A stretch of DNA of 5,982 nt. Origin: a bacterium (GTDB lineage: Bacteria; Spirochaetota; Spirochaetia; JABEVK01). Each line of letters begins with the position of its first letter. Position 1 is the first letter of the stretch. The notes under the pieces were generated by a model. That model ran no database searches. It was given only the letters and a program-made list of their open reading frames with translations, and was not told the DNA's origin. The stretch covers positions 1 through 5,982 of the forward strand of contig JAJXVP010000174.1 in NCBI GenBank assembly GCA_021782055.1, given 5' to 3'. Below are positions 1 through 5,697 of this stretch, in pieces. Position numbers and translations under genes: made by a program.

Positions 1-2
1 TG

Positions 3-284
3 ATGATTGACCGCATGGGTCCTGTGGAACCCGTCAAAAATCTCAATAAGACAGACTCGCCTAAAAAGGCGTCGGAAGCGGTGCGGTCAGATTCTATTGA
101 AGTCTCCACCGAAGCCAAGGCCCAAGCAGAATTATTGGCCGCTCGTGAAGCGGTTCGTTCGTCCCCTGAAGTGCGCGAAGACCGCATTGCCGAGGTTCGC
201 CGCAAGCTAGAAAACCCCAACTATTTCGAGCAAACGGTTCTCGAAGGCACGGCTGACGGTCTGCTTAAGTCCTTCGGTTTGTAA
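3..284 (+). CDS. flgM: Flagellar anti-sigma-28 factor FlgM
   Basis: FlgM binds sigma-28 (FliA) in the cytoplasm and holds back late flagellar transcription until it is exported through the completed hook-basal body. Seen here: a 93-residue acidic/basic protein with the conserved DSIEVSTEAK segment (residues 30-39), a VREDRIAEVRRKLENPNY segment (57-74) and the C-terminal ATADGLLKSFGL-like end (GTADGLLKSFGL, 82-93). The last two form the sigma-binding half of the family. The N-terminus MIDRMGPVEPVKNLNKT resembles treponemal FlgM, which as I recall begins Met-Met-Ile-Asp. The window opens with TG followed by ATG, so one more in-frame ATG would exist if the base just left of the window is A. The true start may therefore be one codon earlier, and the Shine-Dalgarno is outside the window. 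It is the first visible gene of a four-gene run and lies 24 nt before the next one. Length fits the family (about 90-100 residues). Confidence 0.88.
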   Translation: MIDRMGPVEPVKNLNKTDSPKKASEAVRSDSIEVSTEAKAQAELLAAREAVRSSPEVREDRIAEVRRKLENPNYFEQTVLEGTADGLLKSFGL

Positions 285-308
285 GCCGCGTAGTCGGGAC
301 TTCTCCCC

Positions 309-1400
309 ATGGATTTTTTCTTTCCCCAAAAGGTAAAGCTTGGTCAGGGCGTTAGTTTAAATGTCGGGTTTGCCGCCAAAGAAGAAGGAGCCCGAGCGCT
401 CTTAACTACCGAAGGTGCGTGGGAGGATTCCAAAGAACTCTCTATTGTTTCGCAGGCCTTAGACCGCGCCTCTGTTCCCTACATCCTGTTGACAAAAAAT
501 GCCACCCAAGCCGCTGACCGCTTTATCGAAGAGGCCGCCAGTGTCATTCGGGCCAGCCGCGCCGACGTTGTCGTCACGCTGGGAGGCAATTCTTTGCTTT
601 CGCTGGGCCGCACAGCTGTCTGGCGGTCACAGGCCCAAAAGCCTCCGGCCCTGATCGAGGTACCTGTCAGTGTGTGCTTTCCTCTGTTACTTCGTCGTGA
701 GGCCTTTGTCGGCTCGGGTCACCCCTCGGACTTACGTTTCGAGCCCCTTCCCGAAGGGTGGCGCCACCGCATCTTTCTTGACCCCCACATGGCGACTGGC
801 CAAACCCCGGCCTCCTCGATCAGTAGTCTCTTGGAAACCCTCTTTTTTGCCGTCGAAGCCTTTTATCAGGATTCGTGTGGCTTGACCGAAGAAAGCCTCC
901 TTTTGGGAGCGATCGAAGAGCTGTGGCAGCGGATGGCCAAGATCTATGAAAGCCCCGCCAATGTCGAAAACCGTCATGCCGCCGTTCAGGCGGGCTTTAA
1001 CATCGCATTAGCCCTGGGCCTGATGCCCAGGGGAGCCGGGCTTACACTGGCTTTTGTTCTCGGTAGTTTACTCGAAACCGCACCGACGGCCTTTGGGAGC
1101 CTCTTTTTGGCACCCTTTTTAGAACAGTTGGCCGGTCGGTCCCCTGAAAAGACCCAACGCCTTGCCCGTGCGTTTCAGGCAGAGCAGTGGGACGGTCCGG
1201 CGTCGGCCCTAGGCCCCAAGTTGGCCCAGGATGTGCGTAAATTTCTCAACACCTACAAGCTCCCCCTTAGGCTTGCCGACTACGGGATTGTCGATACCCA
1301 AATCATCCTGGCCGCCGACGTCGTTCGCAGTATGAAGCTGGGCCGTTCCAGCCTTTTGGACAGCGATAGCCTCGAGGCCTTTTTGCGGCAAATCCTGTGA
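309..1400 (+). CDS. Degenerate iron-containing alcohol dehydrogenase-like protein
   Basis: A 363-residue protein with the layout of the group III (iron-containing) alcohol dehydrogenase fold. The N-terminus MDFFFPQKVKLGQG matches the family's opening strand. GGNSLLSLGR (92-101) stands where active members have the NAD-binding GGGSxxDxAK. The helical half contains ETLFFAVEAF (176-185) in place of DALxHAIEAY. Active enzymes bind Fe/Zn through one Asp and three His. Here the Asp position is Glu176, the first His is Phe180, and the segments that should carry the other two His (about 236-262, ALGLMPRGAGL and LETAPTAFG) have none. I infer a non-catalytic or repurposed paralogue, since metal binding in the usual manner is not possible. 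The start is the ATG 24 nt after flgM. No good Shine-Dalgarno precedes it, so coupling to flgM translation is likely. Its end overlaps the next gene by 4 nt. Function unknown. The family assignment rests on pattern matching by eye. Confidence 0.72.
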   Translation: MDFFFPQKVKLGQGVSLNVGFAAKEEGARALLTTEGAWEDSKELSIVSQALDRASVPYILLTKNATQAADRFIEEAASVIRASRADVVVTLGGNSLLSLGRTAVWRSQAQKPPALIEVPVSVCFPLLLRREAFVGSGHPSDLRFEPLPEGWRHRIFLDPHMATGQTPASSISSLLETLFFAVEAFYQDSCGLTEESLLLGAIEELWQRMAKIYESPANVENRHAAVQAGFNIALALGLMPRGAGLTLAFVLGSLLETAPTAFGSLFLAPFLEQLAGRSPEKTQRLARAFQAEQWDGPASALGPKLAQDVRKFLNTYKLPLRLADYGIVDTQIILAADVVRSMKLGRSSLLDSDSLEAFLRQIL

Positions 1401-2173
1401 CAAAACGCTTGCTGAGGAAGTCCCCGTGTGATAAGCCTAAGGCTGTGATTTTGCTTAGGCGCATGCTGGTTACCACTTGTTTGGCCGTGCTTATCCTTAT
1501 GGTCCCCGCCTGCGGGGTCTTTACCGCCGGTCAGAAGCCCTTAGTGTTTGCCGTGAACCTTTCACCCCAACCAGTCGACATTCAAATTACTGAAGACGGC
1601 CACACAGTTGCCCAGTTTCAAGCCTTGGGCACCAATGAGGTGCACCCCATGATACCCATTAACGTTACCCGCGAGGTTAGCCTTAGGGTGCTCTCGCCTG
1701 GCCAACCCCCCGTTTTGTGGACCGATCAATCGGGCTTGTCTTATACCCTGCGACTGTCGAACCGTGATACCTACGCCGCCGTCGTTGACCCCCAAGGGCA
1801 CCCCGCCCTTATGACGGTACATCGTGACAACAGCCCCCTGCCCAAACTTTCATTTATCAATGTAACTACCAGCTCCTTGGCCCAGGTTGAGGTCGCCCCC
1901 GATTTCAACAAAAATATCAAAGCGTATTTGCAGAATGTCCCCCCCAACCAGCCGGCGGAGTTTGCCCCCCTGCCGTCTCGGCCTTTGGCAGTCTTTTGGC
2001 AAACAGCGGGGCAGAACTTTACTGGCGACTATTTTAGTATTCAAAATGCGAACGGGCACCCTCTGTTGACCCCCTTCGAGAACAACCATTTTTACTTGGC
2101 CCTCCTGGGGAACAATCTTAATTCCCAAGAAAAGCACGGTATCATTCAAGACATCACCCCAGCCTCGTACTAA
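1397..2173 (+). CDS. Putative lipoprotein with two tandem beta-rich domains
   Basis: I do not recognise a named family. The N-terminal region ends in a hydrophobic stretch and a lipobox VPAC with Cys39. This predicts Sec export, cleavage by signal peptidase II and lipid anchoring; Pro at -2 is unusual, but spirochaetal lipoboxes are relaxed. The mature part looks like two similar beta-sandwich units. PLVFAVNLSPQPVDIQI (48-64) parallels KLSFINVTTSSLAQVEV (150-166), and each unit ends in a strand rich in aromatic and small residues (about 118-130 and 229-240). The pattern recalls DUF4397-type domains, but that is a weak guess. The listed GTG start overlaps the previous stop (GTGA) yet gives a 38-residue signal with a long polar n-region. 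A TTG at 1451 (codon 19) has TAAGG 8 nt upstream and gives a tidier signal beginning MLRRMLVTT, so it is a serious alternative; an ATG at 1463 is another. The hpt gene follows after 9 nt. Confidence 0.7.
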   Translation: MTKRLLRKSPCDKPKAVILLRRMLVTTCLAVLILMVPACGVFTAGQKPLVFAVNLSPQPVDIQITEDGHTVAQFQALGTNEVHPMIPINVTREVSLRVLSPGQPPVLWTDQSGLSYTLRLSNRDTYAAVVDPQGHPALMTVHRDNSPLPKLSFINVTTSSLAQVEVAPDFNKNIKAYLQNVPPNQPAEFAPLPSRPLAVFWQTAGQNFTGDYFSIQNANGHPLLTPFENNHFYLALLGNNLNSQEKHGIIQDITPASY

Positions 2174-2177
2174 GGAG
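2172..2177 (+). promoter_or_regulatory. Shine-Dalgarno for hpt, overlapping the upstream stop codon
   Basis: AAGGAG shares its first two bases with the TAA stop of the lipoprotein gene (2171-2173) and lies 5 nt before the ATG of hpt at 2183. This fixes the hpt start and suggests that a ribosome terminating on the lipoprotein gene can reinitiate on hpt. Confidence 0.85.
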
Positions 2178-2182
2178 CCCTT

Positions 2183-2728
2183 ATGCCCCCCGCAGAGTCC
2201 CTTCTCCCCGGCGTCGAGCGCCTCCTCATCTCAGAATCGACCCTACGCGCTAAGGTGAGCGAGCTGGCTCGGCAGATTAGCGCCGATTACCAGGGGAAGC
2301 GCCCCCTTCTAGTGGGGCTACTCAAGGGGTCGTTCATGTTCTTGGCCGACCTGGCCCGCGAATTGACGCTTGATAGCGAAGTGGATTTTATGCTGGTTAC
2401 TTCCTACGGAAATGGCCAAGAAGCCACCGAAGTCAAAATTCTTCAGGATCTGACGGCCTCGATCCAGGGTCAGGATGTGCTGATTGTCGAGGACATCATC
2501 GATACCGGTTTTACCTTGCAAAAGATCTGTGGGCTGTTGGCCGAACGCCAACCCGCCAGCCTCAAAATCTGTACGCTCCTCAACAAACCGAGCCGACGAC
2601 AGGTGGCTTTGACGGTTGATTTCTGCGGGTTTGACATCGAAGATGTGTTTGTTGCAGGCTACGGTATCGACTTTGCCCAGCGTTTTCGCTGTTTGCCCTA
2701 CCTTGTGGTCGCAAAAAAGCCGGGCTGA
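2183..2728 (+). CDS. hpt: Hypoxanthine phosphoribosyltransferase
   Basis: Transfers phosphoribose from PRPP to hypoxanthine (often also guanine), giving IMP/GMP in cytoplasmic purine salvage. At 181 residues it has the normal length for bacterial HPRT and every family landmark: LLKGS (46-50, pyrophosphate loop), SYG (74-76, the flexible catalytic loop), VEDIIDTG (102-109, the PRPP-binding motif with its Glu-Asp pair and Asp107), NKPSRR (134-139, with the purine-contacting Lys135), and FVAGYGIDF (156-164). The start is set by AAGGAG 5 nt upstream. It is the last gene of the flgM-led run; the 41 nt after it contain no terminator hairpin, so some read-through into the SlyD-type gene is possible. 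Calls such as xanthine-guanine PRT are less likely given the HPRT-type C-terminal segment. Nothing looks damaged. Confidence 0.95.
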   Translation: MPPAESLLPGVERLLISESTLRAKVSELARQISADYQGKRPLLVGLLKGSFMFLADLARELTLDSEVDFMLVTSYGNGQEATEVKILQDLTASIQGQDVLIVEDIIDTGFTLQKICGLLAERQPASLKICTLLNKPSRRQVALTVDFCGFDIEDVFVAGYGIDFAQRFRCLPYLVVAKKPG

Positions 2729-2732
2729 TACC

Positions 2733-2760
2733 TTACATTTCCTATGAAGTTTGCTATATT
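2733..2760 (+). promoter_or_regulatory. Candidate sigma-70 promoter for the SlyD-type gene
   Basis: TTACAT (2733-2738) and TATATT (2755-2760) are separated by 16 bp in the AT-rich gap after hpt. A start about 7 nt after the -10 would fall near 2767, only 2-4 nt before the ATG at 2770. The mRNA would then be almost leaderless, which agrees with the absence of any Shine-Dalgarno there. Predicted by eye only. Confidence 0.45.
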
Positions 2761-2769
2761 ACTGGTATT

Positions 2770-3339
2770 ATGACAGTCACCGAGAACAAGTACGTGACCA
2801 TCGCGTACGATTTTTCCACCCCCGAAGGTTACCTTTTGGGGACTTCAGACCGCCAAGGCCCTTTGACCTTCTGTGCGGGCTCAGGCGATATTCTCCCCGG
2901 TTTGGACGCTCGTTTACAAGGCAAACCGCTGGGCGAACCTCAATCCTTTATCGTTCCTGCCGCCGAGGCGTACGGTTTGCGGGATGAAACCCTGGTTTCT
3001 GTTGTTCCAACAGCCGAGCTGGGGCTTTCGATGCCTCCCAAAGTCGGGTACCGCATCGAAGCACAGATCGGGGGACACTGGCGTACCGCGGTTATTGCCG
3101 AGGTTGACGGCGACAAAGTCACCTTGGACGCCAACCACCCCTTAGCGGGCGTCGACCTTCAATTCAACTGCACCATTTTGTCTATTGATGACGAAGCCCC
3201 GGCTCCCTCGTGCGGTTGTGGTTCTGGTGGTTGCGGCTGTGGCTCTGGTGGCTGTGACTGCGGGGCCGAAGAAACCGGTGAAAGCTGTTCCACCGGTGGT
3301 TGCGGCTGTGGGTCAGGGGGTTGCGGCTGCGGCTCTTAA
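2770..3339 (+). CDS. slyD: SlyD-type FKBP peptidyl-prolyl isomerase with Cys/Gly-rich tail
   Basis: A cytoplasmic prolyl isomerase/chaperone; the E. coli homologue also binds nickel through a His/Cys-rich tail. Residues 1-69 plus about 129-140 form the split FKBP domain: YVTIAYDF (8-15), the ILPGLDARLQG loop (41-51), IVPAAEAYG (61-69) and NCTILSID (133-140). The chaperone insert (IF domain) lies at about 70-128 and ends in the SlyD hallmark VTLDANHPLAG (117-127). The tail (148-189) contains 11 Cys arranged as five CXC pairs plus one single Cys, set in Gly/Ser, and no His. That differs from classical SlyD, although the family tail is variable. Metal (Ni, Zn, Cu) binding by the tail is an inference. 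The ATG is the only start that fits the family N-terminus; no Shine-Dalgarno precedes it. The gene converges on the sugar-dehydrogenase gene with a 29-nt gap. The symbol is by family membership; orthology to E. coli slyD is not shown. Confidence 0.9.
   Translation: MTVTENKYVTIAYDFSTPEGYLLGTSDRQGPLTFCAGSGDILPGLDARLQGKPLGEPQSFIVPAAEAYGLRDETLVSVVPTAELGLSMPPKVGYRIEAQIGGHWRTAVIAEVDGDKVTLDANHPLAGVDLQFNCTILSIDDEAPAPSCGCGSGGCGCGSGGCDCGAEETGESCSTGGCGCGSGGCGCGS
3211..3336 (+). repeat. In-frame 21-bp repeat units encoding CGCGSGG
   Basis: The 3' end of the SlyD-type gene is built from 7-codon units of the form Cys-Gly-Cys-Gly-Ser-Gly-Gly, with CXC pairs starting at residues 148, 155, 162, 178 and 185. 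The first three units are contiguous. A less regular stretch (residues 166-177, with Cys173) separates them from the last two. Synonymous codons differ between units (TGC/TGT, GGT/GGC), so the units are diverged at DNA level, which argues for maintained protein-level selection and not for very recent slippage. Confidence 0.85.
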
Positions 3340-3362
3340 AGCTAGCCGGCCGCTTTTAAAGA
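3334..3362. terminator. Possible weak bidirectional terminator between convergent genes
   Basis: TTAAAGC (3336-3342) and GCTTTTAA (3352-3359) can pair around a GC-rich loop with one bulged T, and T-runs lie on either side. The stem is short (5 bp uninterrupted) and the loop is large, so this is a weak candidate. Its support is mainly its place in the 29-nt gap between two converging stop codons. Confidence 0.25.
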
Positions 3363-3368
3363 GAACCT

Positions 3369-4430
3369 CTACGAGTCATCCCCTTCCCGAAGACGGTACA
3401 AGCCGGTTCGGGAAAGGATGTAAATTTCGTGATGCGCACCCTGGCGCACATCTGTTAAAGGCCCTAACTCGCCATTGATCAATTCTTGATAAAAGTCGAT
3501 TTTACGGGGGTAGCGCCGATCAAAGACCAGGCGATACAAAATTCCCTCACCTGCACCGGCAAATAGCAGTGAATCGTTCCACGCCCCTCCCGAAACAAAG
3601 GTCGCGCCACCAGGTAGCCAGGCGTGACCTGAGTTGCAGTGAATGACCGACGTTACCATACCCCACTGTGCTTCGGCCCCTCGGATCACCGGCCAGCCAT
3701 AATTTTTATCCGGTTCAAGAAGATTCAATTCATCCATGGTTCCGTCGACAACCTTGGGTCCCCGGTCCAAACCGTACATGTGCCCATTGTCGCTATTCCA
3801 CGCCATTCCCCGGGGGTCTCGGAACCCCCAAGACCACACCGGCGAACCGGGAATCGGGTTATCCGAGGGAATTGTTCCATCGAGATTAAGCCGAAACAAA
3901 TCGCCTTTAAGGGATTTGGGGTCCTGAGCGGCGTCGGCGTCCCCGCCGGTACCCACACCCCAGTACAAACAACCGTCAGGGCCGACGCGGACAATTCCAC
4001 CAGGCTCTTGTTCGGCGGCGGGTAGACCGCCCCATAAAACCTTATCGAGGACTCCGTGTCCTTGGCGGCTCACCATCCGGATTAGCCGAAAGGATTTCTT
4101 TCCGTCAAGCTGAGCAGTCTGGCTGACGTAAACGTAGCCATTCTTTGCATAGTGGGGGTCTAAAGCCATCCCCAACAGGCCAGCGTCACCAGCGCTATCG
4201 GTAGAAGCGGTCAAATCCGCCCACACGTGAGTGGTGCCATTGGCTGAAGCTAAAAGAATTTTTCCGCTTTTTTCGGCAATCAAGAACTGATCGTGGGGAA
4301 GAACTTCGAAGGCGGTGGCATAAGTTAGGCCCTTAACGAGGGCTTGGGGAGCGGCCATCAAGGGGGCCGCGCTCAGGGCTATGAGCCCTAAAGCTAGGAC
4401 TGCGCGCAATTTGATGAACATGCGGGGCAT
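3369..4430 (-). CDS. Secreted PQQ-dependent sugar dehydrogenase-like beta-propeller protein
   Basis: Family members (soluble glucose/aldose dehydrogenases) oxidise sugars in the periplasm with PQQ. Residues 1-26 are a signal peptide (FIKLRAVLALGLIALSAAPLMA, cleavage near AAPLMA|A). The propeller shows GLLGMALDP (84-92), GGIVRVGPDG (144-153), LKGDLFRLNLDG (174-185), WGFRDPRGMAW (201-211) and DRGPKVVDGTMDELN (222-236), all in family order; at 353 residues the length is normal. Oddity: where Acinetobacter enzyme has His144 (general base) and Asp163 exactly 19 residues later, this protein has Glu142 and Thr161. An Arg in the GFRDP motif (Arg204) is kept. Catalysis is therefore doubtful. Two starts exist: the ATG at 4430, and the ATG at 4421, three codons later. 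The TATAAT at 4434-4429 overlaps the first ATG, which favours 4421 on a leaderless mRNA. It converges on the SlyD-type gene. No PQQ biosynthesis genes are in view. Confidence 0.83.
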   Translation of the reverse strand: MPRMFIKLRAVLALGLIALSAAPLMAAPQALVKGLTYATAFEVLPHDQFLIAEKSGKILLASANGTTHVWADLTASTDSAGDAGLLGMALDPHYAKNGYVYVSQTAQLDGKKSFRLIRMVSRQGHGVLDKVLWGGLPAAEQEPGGIVRVGPDGCLYWGVGTGGDADAAQDPKSLKGDLFRLNLDGTIPSDNPIPGSPVWSWGFRDPRGMAWNSDNGHMYGLDRGPKVVDGTMDELNLLEPDKNYGWPVIRGAEAQWGMVTSVIHCNSGHAWLPGGATFVSGGAWNDSLLFAGAGEGILYRLVFDRRYPRKIDFYQELINGELGPLTDVRQGAHHEIYILSRTGLYRLREGDDS

Positions 4431-4457
4431 TATAGTGAAAAAACACCGGTACGAAAA
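4429..4457 (-). promoter_or_regulatory. Promoter for the sugar-dehydrogenase-like gene, -10 on top of the first ATG
   Basis: On the minus strand a perfect TATAAT occupies 4434-4429, with a weak TTTTCG -35 (4457-4452) 17 bp upstream. Seven bases after the -10 comes the A of the ATG at 4421. The -35 resembles the TTTTCA of the divergent tRNA promoter, also at 17 bp, so the two may share a local consensus. Confidence 0.6.
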
Positions 4458-4493
4458 GCTCTTGAAAAAAGATCTTGTAAGGCGCGCGGACCC

Positions 4494-4522
4494 TTTTCAA
4501 AGCCCCGCAGTTTCCCTATAAT
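4494..4522 (+). promoter_or_regulatory. tRNA-Ser promoter with GC-rich discriminator
   Basis: TTTTCA (4494-4499), a 17-bp spacer and a perfect TATAAT (4517-4522). The next bases, AGCCCCGACC, form a GC-rich discriminator before a start near 4529. Such discriminators are typical of stable-RNA promoters under stringent (ppGpp) control in other bacteria; that control is an inference here. The start would leave about 6 nt ahead of the mature tRNA. Confidence 0.7.
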
Positions 4523-4534
4523 AGCCCCGACCTC

Positions 4535-4619
4535 GGAGAGATGTCTGAGTGGTTTAAGGTACCGGTCTCGAAAACCGGCGTACGTAACAGTACCGGGGGT
4601 TCGAATCCCCCTCTCTCCG
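4535..4619 (+). tRNA. tRNA-Ser, anticodon CGA (reads UCG)
   Basis: An 85-nt cloverleaf folds cleanly. The acceptor stem is GGAGAGA (4535-4541) with TCTCTCC (4612-4618), discriminator base G4619. The anticodon stem is CCGGT (4562-4566) with ACCGG (4574-4578), loop CTCGAAA, anticodon CGA at 4569-4571. The long class II variable arm pairs GTAC (4580-4583) with GTAC (4590-4593). The T arm is GGGGG (4595-4599) with CCCCC (4607-4611) around TTCGAAT. The long variable arm and the G discriminator fit serine. CCA is not encoded: TTTTT follows G4619, so the 3' CCA must be added after transcription. The gene is transcribed singly between its own promoter and terminator. Confidence 0.97.
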
Positions 4620-4624
4620 TTTTT

Positions 4625-4656
4625 AAAGCCGACGGGTTTGCCCGCCGGCTTTTTTT
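4625..4656 (+). terminator. Intrinsic terminator of the tRNA-Ser gene, probably bidirectional
   Basis: The hairpin pairs AAAGCCG (4625-4631) with CGGCTTT (4646-4652) and CGGG (4633-4636) with CCCG (4641-4644), with one A/C mismatch and a TTTG loop. Seven T's follow (4650-4656). On the minus strand the same stem follows the stop of the cyclophilin–FKBP gene and ends in TTT then A's, a weaker tail. It probably serves both genes, more strongly for the tRNA. Confidence 0.88.
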
Positions 4657-5692
4657 ATTTAATTGCTAAGAGTTCCACGTCAAAGACTAGCCAGGAATTG
4701 GGGGGAATTGGTCCCACACCACGACTACCATAACCCAGTTGAGGGGGAATAATCAGCGTGCGCTTTTCACCTACTCTCATATCCATCAAGGCTTCGTCCC
4801 AACCGGGAATCACCCGGCCCTGACCCACAGGGAACTCAATGGGCTCGCCGCGTTGGTATGAGCTATCAAAAACCTTACCATTGAGAAACCGGCCTTCGTA
4901 GTTGGCAACGACAATTTGGCCTTTTTTGGGCTTAGGCCCTGAACCTTCGCGGTCAACAAAATATCGGAGGCCGCTGGGAGTCACCTGGGCGCCCTTGGAC
5001 AACTTATCGAGAAGTTCAACTTCAGCATTCGCTTGGGCTTTTTCAGAGGCTTCGTTCTTGGCTAGCTGAGCCTTTTCGAGCGCATCAAAGCTTGCCTGAG
5101 TGGGATGAAACTGATTGGCCTCGGCCCCTACCCTCACAATTTTAATCGAAATAATTTCGTCGCCCTGCGAAATCGCGTCCACGACATCCTGACCTTCGAC
5201 CACATGGCCAAAGATGGTATGCTTGCCATTCAACCACGGAGTCGCCTCATGCGTGATAAAAAACTGACTGCCATTAGTATTGGGGCCGGCATTCGCCATC
5301 GCCAACACGCCGGGACCGTCAAACTTAAGGCTGGGGACAATCTCGTCCGCGAACTGATACCCAGGTCCGCCGGTACCGTTACCCAACGGGTCCCCCCCTT
5401 GAATCATGAAGTGAGCAATGACCCGGTGAAAGTACAGGCCATCATAAAAAGGCTGACCAGGGTTTTGCCGGTTTAAGGTACCTTCGGCCAGACCGACAAA
5501 GTTGGTCACGGTCAACGGTGTCTGTTTATAATAGAGCGACAACACGATGTCGCCTTTGATTGTCGAAATGACAGCGTAAACGCCATCACCGTACTTTTCA
5601 AACGATGCCACGGATTCTCCTTGAACGAAAGAACCGGGGACCAAGGCCAAAAGTCCAGCCAAGAGCCACACCGCTTTCCTGCGTAAATTCAT
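4655..5692 (-). CDS. Exported cyclophilin–FKBP fusion (dual-family immunophilin, CFBP type)
   Basis: A 345-residue periplasmic folding factor with two peptidyl-prolyl isomerase domains. Residues 1-26 are a signal peptide (basic MNLRRK, hydrophobic core, cleavage near VQG|E). The cyclophilin domain (about 38-188) keeps the catalytic set: FHR (88-90; Arg90 matches CypA Arg55), FMIQGGD (95-101), NGSQFF (140-145), WLNGKH (153-158) and FGHV (161-164). A charged, Ala/Glu/Lys-rich, probably helical linker covers about 198-235. The FKBP domain (about 236-345) keeps Tyr265, FDSS (275-278), Phe287, VIPGW (294-298), Tyr321 in LGYGSRG, and Phe337. Both active sites look intact. Cyclophilin-first fusions were described as CFBPs in bacteria including Treponema denticola. 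The start is fixed by GGGGAG 5 nt upstream, which is partly buried in a hairpin. The TAA stop lies in the T-run of the tRNA terminator. Confidence 0.95.
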   Translation of the reverse strand: MNLRRKAVWLLAGLLALVPGSFVQGESVASFEKYGDGVYAVISTIKGDIVLSLYYKQTPLTVTNFVGLAEGTLNRQNPGQPFYDGLYFHRVIAHFMIQGGDPLGNGTGGPGYQFADEIVPSLKFDGPGVLAMANAGPNTNGSQFFITHEATPWLNGKHTIFGHVVEGQDVVDAISQGDEIISIKIVRVGAEANQFHPTQASFDALEKAQLAKNEASEKAQANAEVELLDKLSKGAQVTPSGLRYFVDREGSGPKPKKGQIVVANYEGRFLNGKVFDSSYQRGEPIEFPVGQGRVIPGWDEALMDMRVGEKRTLIIPPQLGYGSRGVGPIPPNSWLVFDVELLAIK

Positions 5693-5697
5693 GCTTT

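Noticed and set aside
2751..2987. TTG-initiated frame upstream of and overlapping the SlyD-type gene
   Set aside because: Its first codons are the -10 region and it runs out of frame through the conserved FKBP domain.
3211..3336. Tandem repeat as a CRISPR or satellite array
   Set aside because: The units are in frame with a well-supported gene, only 21 bp long, without spacers, and encode a regular CXC pattern.
3185..3478. Plus-strand open frame rich in Ala/Val across the SlyD tail
   Set aside because: It is the shifted reading of the GC-rich CXC repeats and continues into the antisense of the next gene. It has no family resemblance or Shine-Dalgarno.
3639..4025. Plus-strand open frame of 128 codons
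   Set aside because: It lies wholly antisense to the sugar-dehydrogenase-like gene, whose motifs are clear on the other strand. It has no promoter or recognisable domain.
4535..4619. Selenocysteine or leucine tRNA (also have long variable arms)
   Set aside because: The anticodon is CGA, the acceptor stem has 7 bp and the discriminator is G, which fit serine. tRNA-Sec has an 8-bp acceptor and anticodon TCA; tRNA-Leu has discriminator A.
5105..5476. Plus-strand open frame of 123 codons
   Set aside because: Antisense to the intact cyclophilin domain, and a composition typical of a shadow frame.
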